Assembly: GCF_001282625.1 (NCBI RefSeq)
Contig: NZ_CTEJ01000002.1
Span: 746,501-810,500 of the forward strand
DNA: 64,000 nt
From: Lascolabacillus massiliensis
GTDB lineage: Bacteria; Bacteroidota; Bacteroidia; Bacteroidales; Dysgonomonadaceae
Reading direction: 5' to 3'
The number at the start of each line of letters is the position of its first letter. The stretch's first letter is position 1. This document shows, piece by piece, positions 53,864 through 64,000 of the stretch. Below the pieces are notes generated by a model, which saw nothing but the letters and a program-made list of their open reading frames with translations, had not been told where the DNA came from and made no database searches. The position numbers and the translations under genes were made by a program.

Positions 53864-54961
53864 CTAAATCAGTTTTTCAATCTCATCAACAATTCTTTCT
53901 GCAGAATTGTGCTGTGCCATTTGAATAATGTTTTCACTTAACTTTTTCAGCTCATCGTCATTTCTAACCATTTCCAGTGCAAAATCAAACAGCAGTTTTG
54001 GAGCCAGGGCATCTGATATCATTACGGCAGCTTCCTTATTTACCAATGCTTGTGCATTCTTTGTCTGATGATCTTCTGCCACATTTGGTGACGGTACAAG
54101 AATCACAGCTTTGCCAAGTAGACTGAACTCGGAAATAGAACCAGCTCCTGCACGAGATATTATTAAATCCGCTACAGAATAGGCGTAATCCATACGAGAT
54201 ATAAAATCCATCAGATGGATATTGTGAGGTATTTTACCTTCGGTCTGCAGTTTCTGCATATCTTTAAAGTAATACTTACCACACTGCCATAAAACCTGTA
54301 CATTTTCATCTTTTCTCAATTTATCGAGAGCTGAAACAATGCTTTTGTTTAATGTTGCTGCACCAAGGCTTCCTCCTAACATTAAGATTGTTCGCTTCTT
54401 TGGATCAAGATTGAAGTGCTCATAACCTTTCTTGCGATTCTCAGCAGAAACGATTAAATCCTGACGACAGGGATTTCCTGTGAGTACAATCTTATCCTTT
54501 GGGAAATAGCTCTCCATTCCTTCATATGCAACACAAATGACTGAAGCTTTTTTTGCAAGCATTTTATTGGTTATTCCTGCATATGAATTTTGCTCCTGAA
54601 TAAGTGTTGGAATACCTTTGGCAGAGGCTGCCTTAAGAATGGGGCCACTTGCGTAACCTCCTACACCTATAGCGATATCAGGCTTAAATTCATTAATGAT
54701 ACCACGAGCTTTATTCATACTTTTTATCAGTTTTGCAGCAACACTGATATTTTTAATCATATTCTTCCTGTCGAACCCTGCAACAGGAAGACCTATAATC
54801 CTGTATCCGGCAGCGGGTACACGTTCCATTTCCATGCGATCCTCTGCTCCCACAAACAATATTTCACTATCGGGCCAACGCTTTCTGATTGCATTTGCTA
54901 TAGATATAGCAGGAAAAATATGTCCTCCTGTTCCGCCACCACTTACTATAAACTTCTTCAT
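53864..54961 (-). CDS. murG: UDP-GlcNAc:undecaprenyl-PP-MurNAc-pentapeptide GlcNAc transferase
   Basis: A 365-residue GT28 transferase that makes lipid II from lipid I on the cytoplasmic face. Motifs are FIVSGGGTGGHIFPAISIA, VGVGGYASGPILKAA, IPTLIQEQNSYAGITNKMLA, MLGGSLGAATLN, and the UDP-binding ISRAGAGSISEFSLLGKA. It overlaps ftsW by 4 nt (ATGA arrangement), which points to coupled translation. Confidence 0.98.
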   Translation of the reverse strand: MKKFIVSGGGTGGHIFPAISIANAIRKRWPDSEILFVGAEDRMEMERVPAAGYRIIGLPVAGFDRKNMIKNISVAAKLIKSMNKARGIINEFKPDIAIGVGGYASGPILKAASAKGIPTLIQEQNSYAGITNKMLAKKASVICVAYEGMESYFPKDKIVLTGNPCRQDLIVSAENRKKGYEHFNLDPKKRTILMLGGSLGAATLNKSIVSALDKLRKDENVQVLWQCGKYYFKDMQKLQTEGKIPHNIHLMDFISRMDYAYSVADLIISRAGAGSISEFSLLGKAVILVPSPNVAEDHQTKNAQALVNKEAAVMISDALAPKLLFDFALEMVRNDDELKKLSENIIQMAQHNSAERIVDEIEKLI

Positions 54962-56334
54962 ACCTGATAGATTTCAAATTCCACTTTATCTTCAAGACCG
55001 TTTACTGAAACATCCTCCGGGTTAGATGAATCTTTATTATCATCACCGTCTATTCCGCCAACTTCATTGCTTTTGTCATCACTATCCACCGAGTCTCCTT
55101 CTTTCTTTTTACTTATACCAAAACGGTCTGCACTAAGTATAAGTCCAAAATAAGCACAAGTTATTAAAGTTGATGTCCCTCCACGGCTTATTAAAGGAAG
55201 AGGCTGACCGGTTACCGGAATCAGGTTGACCGCAACTGCCATATTAATAAATGCCTGTATAGACAGCATCAGAGCTGATCCCATTACAAGATATTTTGGA
55301 AATAATTTTTCTGTCTTCCTCGCTATTATACCTCCTCGTATCAGTATAACCAGGTATAGTAGTAAAACAAACATACCACCCAGAAGTCCCATCTCTTCAA
55401 TTATAATAGCATATATAAAATCGGAATAAGCTTGTGGTAAGAAATCTCTTTCTGTACTATTGCCAGGGAAAACTCCAAATACCCCCCCATTAGATATTGC
55501 TATTTTTGCATGTGCTACCTGATAATTTTCGTCTGTAATAGTAAAGTATTCCTCTTCCGTCATCTCTTTTGCTTCTCCAAAATGAGTGATACGATTTTGC
55601 CATGTACCTAAACGATTGAGGGGACCTGAGTCGGTCCAGCTCTCAGGAATGATATTAAGTAACAATACAAACAAAAGGATGATTGCAATACCGACGCCAG
55701 CTACTTTAAGAAGTCTAGTAATCTTTACATTTCCAATAAACATCAGAAGATAGCATACACCAAAGAGCAGTACAGCTGTTGATAAGTTATCCACTGCAAT
55801 TATTCCGCATACTACAATCATCAGACCAATCATCCACTTAAAGAGTATTCCATCATTGTGTCCATTCTGTTTACTTAACAGAAATGCAATGGTACCCATG
55901 AGTGAAATCTTTGCAATCTCAGAGGGTTGAATTGTGAATCCCATTATTGATATCCATCTGTCGGCGTTATTTACACTCTCTCCTATAAATGGAGTGAGAA
56001 TAAGCAACACAATTGCTCCCAACAGCACAAATATAAGTGATGAGAAAAATCTATATGGAATATTATGTATAAGCAAAATGATTCCAACGCCCCCTATTAA
56101 AAACATTGTGTGACGCAGGATGGGACCAAATTGATTTTGCTGTCGGTACACAATTGTACTTGTAGCACTAAAAATTTCGATCAGTGAAATAATACAGAGT
56201 ATTATAAATACAGACCAGATAACCTTATCCCCTTTGAATATCTTGTGCCCGAATTCGACCAGCGTAGATCCGGACGTTTTAACCTCTTCGATAGGTTCTG
56301 TCGGGTTGTCTGTGTAGTTTTTATTATCGAGCAT
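54958..56334 (-). CDS. ftsW: Lipid II polymerase / division protein FtsW (SEDS family)
   Basis: A 458-residue multi-spanning SEDS glycosyltransferase that polymerises septal glycan with FtsI. About ten hydrophobic segments are present, with the SEDS patterns DRWISIMGFTIQPSEIAKI, a large loop with AKIAISNGGVFGVFPGNSTERDFLPQA, and VNLIPVTGQPLPLISRGGTS near residue 395. The N-terminal about 30 residues and the acidic C-terminal extension (about 45 residues, rich in Asp, Glu and Ser) lie outside the core. Confidence 0.96.
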   Translation of the reverse strand: MLDNKNYTDNPTEPIEEVKTSGSTLVEFGHKIFKGDKVIWSVFIILCIISLIEIFSATSTIVYRQQNQFGPILRHTMFLIGGVGIILLIHNIPYRFFSSLIFVLLGAIVLLILTPFIGESVNNADRWISIMGFTIQPSEIAKISLMGTIAFLLSKQNGHNDGILFKWMIGLMIVVCGIIAVDNLSTAVLLFGVCYLLMFIGNVKITRLLKVAGVGIAIILLFVLLLNIIPESWTDSGPLNRLGTWQNRITHFGEAKEMTEEEYFTITDENYQVAHAKIAISNGGVFGVFPGNSTERDFLPQAYSDFIYAIIIEEMGLLGGMFVLLLYLVILIRGGIIARKTEKLFPKYLVMGSALMLSIQAFINMAVAVNLIPVTGQPLPLISRGGTSTLITCAYFGLILSADRFGISKKKEGDSVDSDDKSNEVGGIDGDDNKDSSNPEDVSVNGLEDKVEFEIYQV

Positions 56335-56374
56335 AATTACAATTTTTCAGATTCGTAGAATTATTTCCTAAACA

Positions 56375-57715
56375 TTATAAGTTCCTTACACATTCTTTAA
56401 ACTGATCTCCTCTATCTTCATAATTTTTAAAGAGATCGAAACTTGCACAGCATGGAGAAAGCAAAACGACATCTCCTTTTTGAGCAAGTTTGTAAGCCAG
56501 ATCTACAGCTTCTTTCATTGAACTTGCATCTCTTATTTCTTCAACTTTACCATCAAAAAATGTGTGTAACTTACTGTTATCTTTTCCTAAAAATATCAGA
56601 GCCCTTGCTTTAGATCGGACCAGATCGTCGATCTCTGAGTAATCATTACCTTTATCAGTACCTCCCAGAATCAGCACTGTTTTACTTCGCATACTCTTTA
56701 AAGCATACCAGCAGGAATTTACATTAGTGGCCTTAGAATCATTTATATATTGAACTCCACGCACAGTTGCCACCTTTTCCAGTCTGTGAGGTACGCCCTG
56801 AAAATCGGACAGTGAAATTCTCAACTGATCGTCGGTGATATCCATCAGCTTTGCTACTATACCTGATGCCAAAGAGTTATACACATTATGCATTCCTTCC
56901 AAAGCTAATAATTCTAATTCCATATTAAACATATTACCTTTAGTATTGATAAACAATTTTCCATTTTCAGTATATCCAACGGTATGTTCTTTTTTAAACT
57001 CACCAAATGGATAGCATGTAACTTCAGGTTTAAGTTTCTCTATCTCTCTGGTTACAATAGGGTCATCCTCCCAGTAAATAAAAGAATCATTAATTCGTTG
57101 ATTCCGTATAATTCTCATTTTTGCATTTATATACTCCTGCATATCGTTGTTATACCTGTCGAGGTGATCAGGTGTGATATTCAGCAATACCGCAATATCA
57201 GCCCGGAATTCAATTAATCCTTCCAGTTGAAAACTACTTAATTCTAGAACATAATAATCAAAATCTTTCTCAGCCACTTGTAGGGCAAAACTGTTTCCTA
57301 CGTTACCACACAATCCTACATTCAAGCCAGCAGACTTAAGAATGTGATATATCAGATTTACTGTTGTTGTTTTACCATTACTCCCGGTGACACAAATGAG
57401 TTTAGCTGAAGTATACCGGCTTGCGAACTCTATCTCTGAAATGATTGAAGTTCCTTTTTCTTTAAGCTCTTGAACAATTAAGGATGTATCAGGAATTCCC
57501 GGACTTTTAACTACTTCATCCGCTTTTAGTATAATATCTTTTGTATGACTATTCTCTTCAAAATTGATGTTGTGAGAATTCAAAATATCTCTGTACTTAT
57601 CTTTTATAATGCCGCTGTCTGACAGGAATACTTTGAAGCCCATCTTTTTGGCAAGTATGGCAGTTCCAACACCACTCTCTCCACCACCAAGAACAACAAT
57701 CAATTTTTCATTCAT
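56375..57715 (-). CDS. murD: UDP-N-acetylmuramoyl-L-alanine--D-glutamate ligase
   Basis: A 446-residue Mur ligase that adds D-Glu. Motifs are VVLGGGESGVGTAILAKK, the ATP site CVTGSNGKTTTVNL near residue 108, LSSFQLEGL, NITPDHLDRY, GVPHRLEKVATVRGVQYIND SKATN-type region split over the active site, and ILGGTDKGNDY with LSPCCASFDLF at the C-terminus. It lies between mraY and ftsW with short gaps. Confidence 0.97.
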   Translation of the reverse strand: MNEKLIVVLGGGESGVGTAILAKKMGFKVFLSDSGIIKDKYRDILNSHNINFEENSHTKDIILKADEVVKSPGIPDTSLIVQELKEKGTSIISEIEFASRYTSAKLICVTGSNGKTTTVNLIYHILKSAGLNVGLCGNVGNSFALQVAEKDFDYYVLELSSFQLEGLIEFRADIAVLLNITPDHLDRYNNDMQEYINAKMRIIRNQRINDSFIYWEDDPIVTREIEKLKPEVTCYPFGEFKKEHTVGYTENGKLFINTKGNMFNMELELLALEGMHNVYNSLASGIVAKLMDITDDQLRISLSDFQGVPHRLEKVATVRGVQYINDSKATNVNSCWYALKSMRSKTVLILGGTDKGNDYSEIDDLVRSKARALIFLGKDNSKLHTFFDGKVEEIRDASSMKEAVDLAYKLAQKGDVVLLSPCCASFDLFKNYEDRGDQFKECVRNL

Positions 57716-57732
57716 ATTTTATTTCTTAAATA

Positions 57733-58992
57733 TTATCTCATTTTCAAAGTTGCAACAGCTAATACAGCTAACAGAATGCCTATCAGCCAAAAACGAGTAA
57801 CAAGTTTTGGCTCAGTGATAGGTGTTTTAGGCTTTTGTATAATTGCATCGATGCTTCCATCTCCCGGCTTCTGAAAATGATGATGCAAAGGTGTCATCTT
57901 AAATATTCTTCTTCCGGTACCATATTTCTTTTTAGTATATTTAAAGTATGTAACCTGTCCTATTACTGAAAGGGCCTCAACAAAAAACACTCCGCACAAT
58001 ATGGGCAAAAGAAGTTCCTTATGAATCAGCACTGCAAACACACCTATAATCCCTCCTATGGTTAAACTTCCCGTATCCCCCATGAAAACCTGTGCAGGAT
58101 AAGCATTATACCACAGGAATCCTACACATGCACCTACAAATGCAGAAGCAAAAACCATAAGTTCGTCACTTCCGGGTATATACATGATATTAAGATAAGA
58201 GGCAAAGTCAACACGTCCCGAAACATAAGCCAGTATACCTAAAGCTACTCCAATTATTGCAGATGATCCAGAGGCAAGACCATCCAGACCATCAGTGAGA
58301 TTAGCACTATTTGATACAGCTGTTACAATTAAAATTACAATTAAGACAAAAACTACCCAAACAGCTTCATCAGCATAATCACCCAGCCAGCTTACCAGCC
58401 ATCTGTAATCAAAGTTGTTATTTTTCACAAAAGGAATTGTTGTACTTGTAGTTTTTACATCTTCACTCTTATAGGTCACATCTTCAATTACGTTATCAAT
58501 TCGTATTTCAGTATTTTCTCTTACTACAATCTCAGGACTAAAATATATTGTGAGTCCAACAATAAGGCCGAGGCCGACTTGTGCAATAATCTTGAATTTT
58601 CCTTCAAGTCCCTCTTTATCTTTTTTGAAGACCTTAATATAATCATCTGCAAATCCCAGAGTCCCCAACCAAACAGTGCTTACAAGCATTATAATGATAT
58701 AGATATTCTCAAGTTTACCGAAAAGAAGCATGGAAAAAAGTATAGAGAGAATGATTATTATACCACCCATCGTAGGTGTACCTCTTTTACTATATTGCCC
58801 TTCCAGGTCAAGATCACGAATTGTTTCTCCAATTTGTTTCTTCTGAAGTTTCCTTATTAGCTTTTTCCCGAAAAAAACACCAATAAGCAGAGCAAATATG
58901 GCTGCCATTGCAGATCGAAACATTACGAACTGAAACATTCCTGCTCCTGGAAAATCAAGCTTATCTAAATAATCAAATAGGTAAAATAACAT
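57733..58992 (-). CDS. mraY: Phospho-N-acetylmuramoyl-pentapeptide-transferase
   Basis: A 419-residue polytopic enzyme that makes lipid I on undecaprenyl phosphate. Ten or so membrane segments are visible. Active-site patterns are [10 protein letters not shown], the Asp-rich [43 protein letters not shown] and MTPLHHHFQ. It is longer than the usual 320-360 residues because of an insertion of about 60 residues after the FSPEIVVRE segment, which is common in Bacteroidota. Confidence 0.97.
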   Translation of the reverse strand: MLFYLFDYLDKLDFPGAGMFQFVMFRSAMAAIFALLIGVFFGKKLIRKLQKKQIGETIRDLDLEGQYSKRGTPTMGGIIIILSILFSMLLFGKLENIYIIIMLVSTVWLGTLGFADDYIKVFKKDKEGLEGKFKIIAQVGLGLIVGLTIYFSPEIVVRENTEIRIDNVIEDVTYKSEDVKTTSTTIPFVKNNNFDYRWLVSWLGDYADEAVWVVFVLIVILIVTAVSNSANLTDGLDGLASGSSAIIGVALGILAYVSGRVDFASYLNIMYIPGSDELMVFASAFVGACVGFLWYNAYPAQVFMGDTGSLTIGGIIGVFAVLIHKELLLPILCGVFFVEALSVIGQVTYFKYTKKKYGTGRRIFKMTPLHHHFQKPGDGSIDAIIQKPKTPITEPKLVTRFWLIGILLAVLAVATLKMR

Positions 58993-59018
58993 TGTTTATC
59001 GTATTTATCTAACACAAT

Positions 59019-60476
59019 TTATTGAGCAGAAAATATCTTTTCTACCTCTTCCTTATCATCAAAATGATGTTTTACACCTTTAACTTCCTGATAGTCCTCA
59101 TGACCTTTTCCTGCAATCAAAATAACATCGCCAGGCTGAGCTAATGCACATGCAGTCTTTATAGCCTCTCTACGATCTGCAATTGTTAATGCAGAACTTT
59201 TTTCTTCTTCAGTTAGTCCAGCAAGCATATCATTAAGAATATCCATTGGATCTTCGAATCTGGGATTATCAGAGGTAAAAACCACTCTATCACTCCCTTT
59301 AACGGCTTCCCTGGCCATAATAGGGCGTTTGGTTTTATCACGATTGCCCCCACAGCCAACTACCGTAATTACTCTACCATTTCCGCTAAGCACCTCGTTT
59401 ATAGAGCTTAGAACATTTGTCAAAGCATCAGGAGTGTGTGCATAATCAACAACAGCAGTATAATCTTTTGGTGAACGTATTGTCTGGAATCTCCCGGCAA
59501 CCGGCTTAAGCACAGAAAGTATTTTTAACACCTCTTCTTCTTCGAGACCCAACAATATTGATGCTCCATATACAGCCAAGAGATTGTAGACATTAAAAAC
59601 ACCCACAAATTGTACAGATAAAGCTTTGCCATTTATCTCTATCTCGCTGCCATCAAAATGTTTCTCGAATATACGTGCTTTAAAATCTGCCATACTCCTG
59701 AGAGAGTATGTATACTTCTTTGCTTTAGTATTCTGAAGCATTACCAACCCATTCTTGTCATCTGAGTTAGTCAATGCAAATGTGTCCTTTGGAAGATTAT
59801 CAAAAAATGATTTCTTTACATTTCGATACTCCAGCATATTACTGTGATAATCGAGATGATCCTGCGTAAGATTTGTAAATATTCCACCAGCAAAAAGAAG
59901 GCCATGAACACGCTTTTGATGTATAGCGTGTGAGCTTACCTCCATAAATGCATACTCGCATCCTGCATCAACCATTTTTTTGAGATAGCTGTTTAATGAT
60001 ATCGGATCGAGTGTTGTATGTGTTGTTTGGTAGAATTCATCATTAACATAATTGCCTACAGTTGACAGCAGACCAGAAGGATAACCTGATAATCTAAATA
60101 TCCTGTAAAGCAATGTTGCAATGGTTGTTTTCCCATTTGTACCAGTTACACCAACCAACTTTATGAGCTGAGATGGGTTACCAAACCACTCAGATGCAAT
60201 TTGAGCAAGTGCTTCTGAACTATCTTCAACCTGAACATATGTTACACGCGAAAAGTACTCTTCTATAAGAGGTTTATCATAAACTACAACAGTAGCATCC
60301 TGTTCTATTGCTTTTCCAATATAAGAATGCCCGTCAGTAAATATTCCCTCAACGGCAATAAATAGAGATCCTTTAACGACATTGCGTGAATCGGATGTGA
60401 TAGATTCAACTTCTGCATCTTTATCACCACGAATATTTATGACTTTACATCCTTCAATTAACTTACTAAGTTTCAT
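59019..60476 (-). CDS. murE: UDP-MurNAc-tripeptide synthetase (meso-DAP-adding)
   Basis: A 485-residue Mur ligase that adds the third residue of the stem peptide. Motifs are [17 protein letters not shown], the ATP site [15 protein letters not shown] near residue 108, [31 protein letters not shown], and [15 protein letters not shown]. The substrate loop reads [10 protein letters not shown]; a DNPR motif marks the meso-diaminopimelate-specific group, so the organism likely has DAP-type peptidoglycan. Confidence 0.97.
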   Translation of the reverse strand: MKLSKLIEGCKVINIRGDKDAEVESITSDSRNVVKGSLFIAVEGIFTDGHSYIGKAIEQDATVVVYDKPLIEEYFSRVTYVQVEDSSEALAQIASEWFGNPSQLIKLVGVTGTNGKTTIATLLYRIFRLSGYPSGLLSTVGNYVNDEFYQTTHTTLDPISLNSYLKKMVDAGCEYAFMEVSSHAIHQKRVHGLLFAGGIFTNLTQDHLDYHSNMLEYRNVKKSFFDNLPKDTFALTNSDDKNGLVMLQNTKAKKYTYSLRSMADFKARIFEKHFDGSEIEINGKALSVQFVGVFNVYNLLAVYGASILLGLEEEEVLKILSVLKPVAGRFQTIRSPKDYTAVVDYAHTPDALTNVLSSINEVLSGNGRVITVVGCGGNRDKTKRPIMAREAVKGSDRVVFTSDNPRFEDPMDILNDMLAGLTEEEKSSALTIADRREAIKTACALAQPGDVILIAGKGHEDYQEVKGVKHHFDDKEEVEKIFSAQ

Positions 60477-60499
60477 AAAAACATTTTTTATTGGTCCAA

Positions 60500-62701
60500 T
60501 TAACGCAAGGTTATTGTTATTGTTGTTCCCTTAACAAGATTCTGTCCCGGTGTGAAAGACTGGGACACAACTTTTCCTGAGCCAATCAGGTTTACTCTTA
60601 ATCCGGATTTTTCCAGAAGATACACAGCATCTCGTGCACCCATTCCCTTCACGTCAGGTATTTTTGAATTGTTGAGTGCAATCTCTTCGGTTAGATATTC
60701 ATTATTTTCAAATTTTATTTTTACCCAATCCGAATCACTATTTTTATCTGCTACTGACAGATTTAGTTTATTCAATACATATTTATTGTTATTCCAGTTG
60801 CCATGTTTTATTTCAGGAGCTTTTTGCAATGTAGAATCCACTTTACAATCTTCCGCTAAAAGTCGGACTTTTCTTAAATAAGTCTGTTCAGCTATATTTT
60901 TAAATACCATACCTGCCATTCCTCCCCCTGATGGAACACCTTTTGGTTTACGCAGACCAACAAATATTGTATACATAGGCTCATCTGCAGGAAAATAACC
61001 GCTAAACGAAACATAATATCCGGAATATCCACCTCCACCTGCGATTTGCGCTGTACCGGTTTTCCCTGCAATGCTAAAATAATCTGATGCCACAACTTTT
61101 GCTGTTCCATTTTCAACAACACCAACCAGCATCTTCTTTATCTCTTCTAAAGTTGACTCTTTACATATCTTAGGATTAACCACTTCCGCCTCAAACTCTT
61201 TTACAACCTTTCCGTTTTCCAGAAACTGCTTTGCAATAAATGGCTTGATCATTCTACCACCGTTTGCGATAGCATTGTAAAACATCAGCATGTATATTGG
61301 AGGTATTTGTGTTTCGTATCCGAAAGACATCCATGGAAGTGTTGTTTTTGACCAATAGTTATTTTTATCATTTGGATATCGGATTGAAGAGGTACCCTCA
61401 ATACCGTTTAATGGTACATCCCACGTTAACTGTTTTCGCAGACCTATCCTATCAATACCGTCTACAAATTTCTCAGGTTTATCTTCGTATCCCTTTAGAA
61501 CTATTTTGCTCATTACAACATTCGAAGACAACTCCATACCCTCTGCCACTGTGAGATATCCTCTATCCTGACCTCTGCGCCAGTAATGATCTCTGACCCA
61601 TCTTTTATTATATTGGAACAGACCGTTACCTACATAGAATGAATCAGTTGGAGTAATTACACCATCATCAAGTGCTATCATAGTGGTAACAGTCTTAAAT
61701 GTTGATCCAGGTTCATTCATATAAGAAAAAGCATTCGGGTTACCTTCGGCATAATCGCCGTTACTCAAACGGTCTAAGTTTACAATTCCCTTAATCTCAC
61801 CGCTTTTTACTTCCATAATAATTGCAGTACCTGATTCAGCCTCTGTTTCCACAAGTTTGCTTTTAAGTGCACGCTCGGCAATATCTTGAATATCAGCATC
61901 AATAGTAGTTACTATATCCCACCCCTCTTTAGCAGGTTCTTCAACTACATCCATCCATTTGCCCTGAATTTTCTGACGATATTTAACTCCCGGTACTCCC
62001 CTTAAAAGAGAATCGTATTTTAGTTCCAGTCCACTGGCTCCACCTTTTTCGATATCTTTATAGACGCTTCCTACTGTACGGTTTGCCAGATTTCCAAATG
62101 GTTTTTTGCGAGAATTTCGCTCTTCAGCTATCAAACCACTCCTGTTAGATCTCTGATTCCAAAATGGGAATGTACGTATCTCTTTCAGATCTATATAGTT
62201 AATATCATTTCTTAATATCTTCACATATCTTGATCGAATTGGAACCCTCTCATCAATCCCTTTGTTTTTATTTTCGAGAATCTGCCTCTCCTCTTTTTCA
62301 CGAAGATTCCAGCCATTCATTATAATATTCTTATACTGAGATGCAGTGCGGTCGGGAAATTTTCTTGCAAGTGCAACAGACAGATCATCTACATATTTAA
62401 CGAGAGTATCTTTCTTCATTCCATCAGCCCAAAAGTCCATGTAGATACTATAAATTGGTTCTGTAGATGCAAGTAGCTTATCATCATATGTATAGATATT
62501 ACCTCTTTTTGGTAAGATAACCCTGTCTCTGATTACTGTCTCTTTTTCGCCCACCTCTCTCCATTTTCTACCTTCAGCTGAAAACATAATTCTGCCTGCA
62601 GAAAATATAATCATAAATGAAAACAGCATTAAAACGGATACAATGAGTCCGTATCTACCCAAAATACCTTTATTTTTTCTGTTTTTATCCTGCTCTTTCA
62701 T
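60500..62701 (-). CDS. ftsI: Penicillin-binding protein 3 / FtsI transpeptidase with PASTA domain
   Basis: A 733-residue class B penicillin-binding protein for septal cross-linking. It has one N-terminal membrane anchor (about residues 15-37), a dimerisation/pedestal domain, and a transpeptidase domain with SxxK in [15 protein letters not shown], SxN in [11 protein letters not shown] and KTG in [13 protein letters not shown]. The C-terminus has one PASTA domain ([20 protein letters not shown], about 675-733). The PASTA unit is often found in FtsI of Bacteroidota and Gram-positives but not of E. coli. Confidence 0.96.
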   Translation of the reverse strand: MKEQDKNRKNKGILGRYGLIVSVLMLFSFMIIFSAGRIMFSAEGRKWREVGEKETVIRDRVILPKRGNIYTYDDKLLASTEPIYSIYMDFWADGMKKDTLVKYVDDLSVALARKFPDRTASQYKNIIMNGWNLREKEERQILENKNKGIDERVPIRSRYVKILRNDINYIDLKEIRTFPFWNQRSNRSGLIAEERNSRKKPFGNLANRTVGSVYKDIEKGGASGLELKYDSLLRGVPGVKYRQKIQGKWMDVVEEPAKEGWDIVTTIDADIQDIAERALKSKLVETEAESGTAIIMEVKSGEIKGIVNLDRLSNGDYAEGNPNAFSYMNEPGSTFKTVTTMIALDDGVITPTDSFYVGNGLFQYNKRWVRDHYWRRGQDRGYLTVAEGMELSSNVVMSKIVLKGYEDKPEKFVDGIDRIGLRKQLTWDVPLNGIEGTSSIRYPNDKNNYWSKTTLPWMSFGYETQIPPIYMLMFYNAIANGGRMIKPFIAKQFLENGKVVKEFEAEVVNPKICKESTLEEIKKMLVGVVENGTAKVVASDYFSIAGKTGTAQIAGGGGYSGYYVSFSGYFPADEPMYTIFVGLRKPKGVPSGGGMAGMVFKNIAEQTYLRKVRLLAEDCKVDSTLQKAPEIKHGNWNNNKYVLNKLNLSVADKNSDSDWVKIKFENNEYLTEEIALNNSKIPDVKGMGARDAVYLLEKSGLRVNLIGSGKVVSQSFTPGQNLVKGTTITITLR

Positions 62702-62733
62702 CTTTTCAATAAATTTGCTTCTCTAAAAGACTG

Positions 62734-63063
62734 CTAATCTATATAATACACCGGTTCATTTGTAATGACAAGATCAAGTCCTGCCTCCTCAACACGTCGT
62801 TCTATTTCACTTTGCCTGCTAGCTTCAGTTAGACTTGAAGAAATAGTAAGTGACTCATATTTTACATCTTTAAGTTGCTGTTGCAGACGCTCTATATCAG
62901 ACATCCCTTGCAGCATAGTATAACGATGACTAATAAACAAAATCATTATAATTACCAGTGCAAGAATAAATCTCATGTTTCGGAGGAAGAAATTCTCAGT
63001 CAGAACACTCCCTCCAAAAACATGGACAAACGATTTGCGTATGTTATCGAACTTAAATTTCAT
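62734..63063 (-). CDS. ftsL: FtsL-like division protein
   Basis: A 109-residue bitopic protein with a basic N-terminus, one membrane segment (about residues 31-47, FILALVIIMILFISHRY) and a heptad-like periplasmic helix (MSDIERLQQQLKDVKYESL). The call rests on topology and its conserved place between rsmH and ftsI; sequence conservation in FtsL is low. It would form the FtsQLB-type complex with FtsQ. Confidence 0.82.
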   Translation of the reverse strand: MKFKFDNIRKSFVHVFGGSVLTENFFLRNMRFILALVIIMILFISHRYTMLQGMSDIERLQQQLKDVKYESLTISSSLTEASRQSEIERRVEEAGLDLVITNEPVYYID

Positions 63064-63077
63064 TTTATCTGAACAGT

Positions 63078-64000
63078 TTATATTTTATCAAACAACAGTT
63101 TTTCTGCTATTCGCAATTTAGCACTACGAGAACGTGGATTTGCTTTTTGCTCTTCATCAGAAGGTACAATTACCTTCCTGTTCACTAACCTGAAAGGTGT
63201 AAGAGGATTCCCATAGAAATCTTTTTCGAGGCGACCTTCAAAATTTCCTGTCTTGAAAAAATTCTTAACAAGCCTATCTTCAAGTGAATGATATGAAATC
63301 ACACTTATTCTGCCTTCAGGCTTCATTACCTGTATTGCTTGCCTAAGCATATCAGTTAATGTATCCATCTCTTTATTAACCTCAATGCGGAGAGCCTGAA
63401 ATGCCTGTGCAAGTACTTTTTTCTCTTTGTCTCTTCTTGTAAATGGCTCTAATATTGATAAAAACTCATCTGTCTTTTTAATCTTCTGTGACTCTCTGAA
63501 TTTCACTATTGAGGCTGCAATTTTTCTGGAGTTTTTAAGTTCTCCATATCTATAGAAAATATCTGAGAGTTTATCGGCCGTATATTCATTAAGAATATCT
63601 GCAGCTGATATATTAGCATTTTGATTCATCCGCATATCGAGATCTCCCTTAAAACGAAAAGAAAATCCTCGACTAGATTCATCGAAGTGATGAGAAGACA
63701 CCCCTAAGTCGGCTATCAACCCATCTATGCTATCTACATTATAAAATCGAAGGAAGTTTTTCAGAAATCGAAAATTACCATGGACCAAGGTAAATCTTGG
63801 ATCGGGGATACTATTCCTAAATGCATCTTTATCTTGATCAAATGCAATTAAACGCCCCTGATCTCCTAGTCTTTTTAGTATTTCCCTGGAGTGACCACCC
63901 CCACCAAAAGTCACATCAACATAAACACCTGAAGGCATTATATTCAGACCGTCTATGCTTTCATTAAGCAATGCCGGAGTATGATAAGTATTGGGAAAAA
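63078..64000 (-). CDS. rsmH: 16S rRNA (cytosine-1402-N4)-methyltransferase, 5' end outside window
   Basis: The first gene of the visible dcw cluster. RsmH methylates C1402 of 16S rRNA. Motifs are VDVTFGGGGHSREILKRL, LIAFDQDKDA, DGLIADLGVSSHHFDE, RGFSFRFKGDLDMRM and the C-terminal ISYHSLEDRLVKNFF and NPRSRSAKLRIAEK. The frame runs past position 63971 to the edge and there encodes YHTPALLNES, the usual RsmH N-terminus. The gene is therefore cut by the window edge and only its first few codons are missing. Confidence 0.96.
   Translation of the reverse strand, partial: FPNTYHTPALLNESIDGLNIMPSGVYVDVTFGGGGHSREILKRLGDQGRLIAFDQDKDAFRNSIPDPRFTLVHGNFRFLKNFLRFYNVDSIDGLIADLGVSSHHFDESSRGFSFRFKGDLDMRMNQNANISAADILNEYTADKLSDIFYRYGELKNSRKIAASIVKFRESQKIKKTDEFLSILEPFTRRDKEKKVLAQAFQALRIEVNKEMDTLTDMLRQAIQVMKPEGRISVISYHSLEDRLVKNFFKTGNFEGRLEKDFYGNPLTPFRLVNRKVIVPSDEEQKANPRSRSAKLRIAEKLLFDKI

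Noticed and set aside
63971-64000. TTG start of rsmH at 63971
   Set aside because: The frame continues upstream through codons for YHTPALL, the conserved RsmH N-terminus, to the window edge. The TTG is an internal Leu codon.

Overview
The window is AT-rich chromosomal DNA from a member of the Bacteroidota, most likely order Bacteroidales. The evidence is a SusC/SusD pair, an alpha-2-macroglobulin protein of Bacteroidota type, a dcw cell-wall cluster without murF, ddl or murB, pyruvate:ferredoxin oxidoreductase as in anaerobes, and repeated promoter-like sites of the Bacteroidota form TTTG-(19-20)-TAnnTTTG. A family close to Dysgonomonadaceae is possible, but I cannot prove it without a search. 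I see no rRNA, tRNA, CRISPR array, insertion sequence, phage gene or integration site. Forty-two protein genes account for almost all of the sequence; one of them (rsmH) runs off the right edge.

Layout. 0.1-8.2 kb, all on the minus strand: an O-methyltransferase/rbfA/LolC-E permease operon, then pyruvate kinase, type II dehydroquinase and a full-length NifJ. 8.4-13.5 kb: a trehalose/osmotic block with a fused OtsA-OtsB enzyme directly followed by an MscS channel, and a convergent GH15 hydrolase. 13.6-15.3 kb: type I asparaginase and an OsmC protein diverge around a 38-bp perfect palindrome. 15.4-21.8 kb: pgk, pheT, yebC, then meaB and a DUF1573 secreted protein on the other strand. 22-31 kb: two very large minus-strand genes, a 1962-residue alpha-2-macroglobulin-like protein without a thioester and a 992-residue fusion of receiver domains to a PEP-synthase-type ATP-binding domain.

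31-42 kb, plus strand: a secreted esterase, a lytic transglycosylase with uvrA, thiol peroxidase, a small membrane protein, ftsK, a LolA-like carrier and thioredoxin reductase. 42-48.4 kb: a SusC/SusD pair with its own promoter and terminator but no adjacent glycan enzymes, then a small secreted protein of unknown function. 48.4-64 kb, minus strand: yqeY and the division/peptidoglycan cluster, in transcription order rsmH, ftsL, ftsI (PASTA), murE, mraY, murD, ftsW, murG, murC, ftsQ, ftsA, ftsZ.

Most of the window is housekeeping: central carbon metabolism, translation and envelope synthesis. The best candidates for something not fully described are the receiver/ATP-grasp fusion, which lacks the phosphohistidine domain of PEP synthases and ends in an unfamiliar conserved-looking module; the thioester-less macroglobulin; and three places where a -7 promoter-like element lies inside an inverted repeat.
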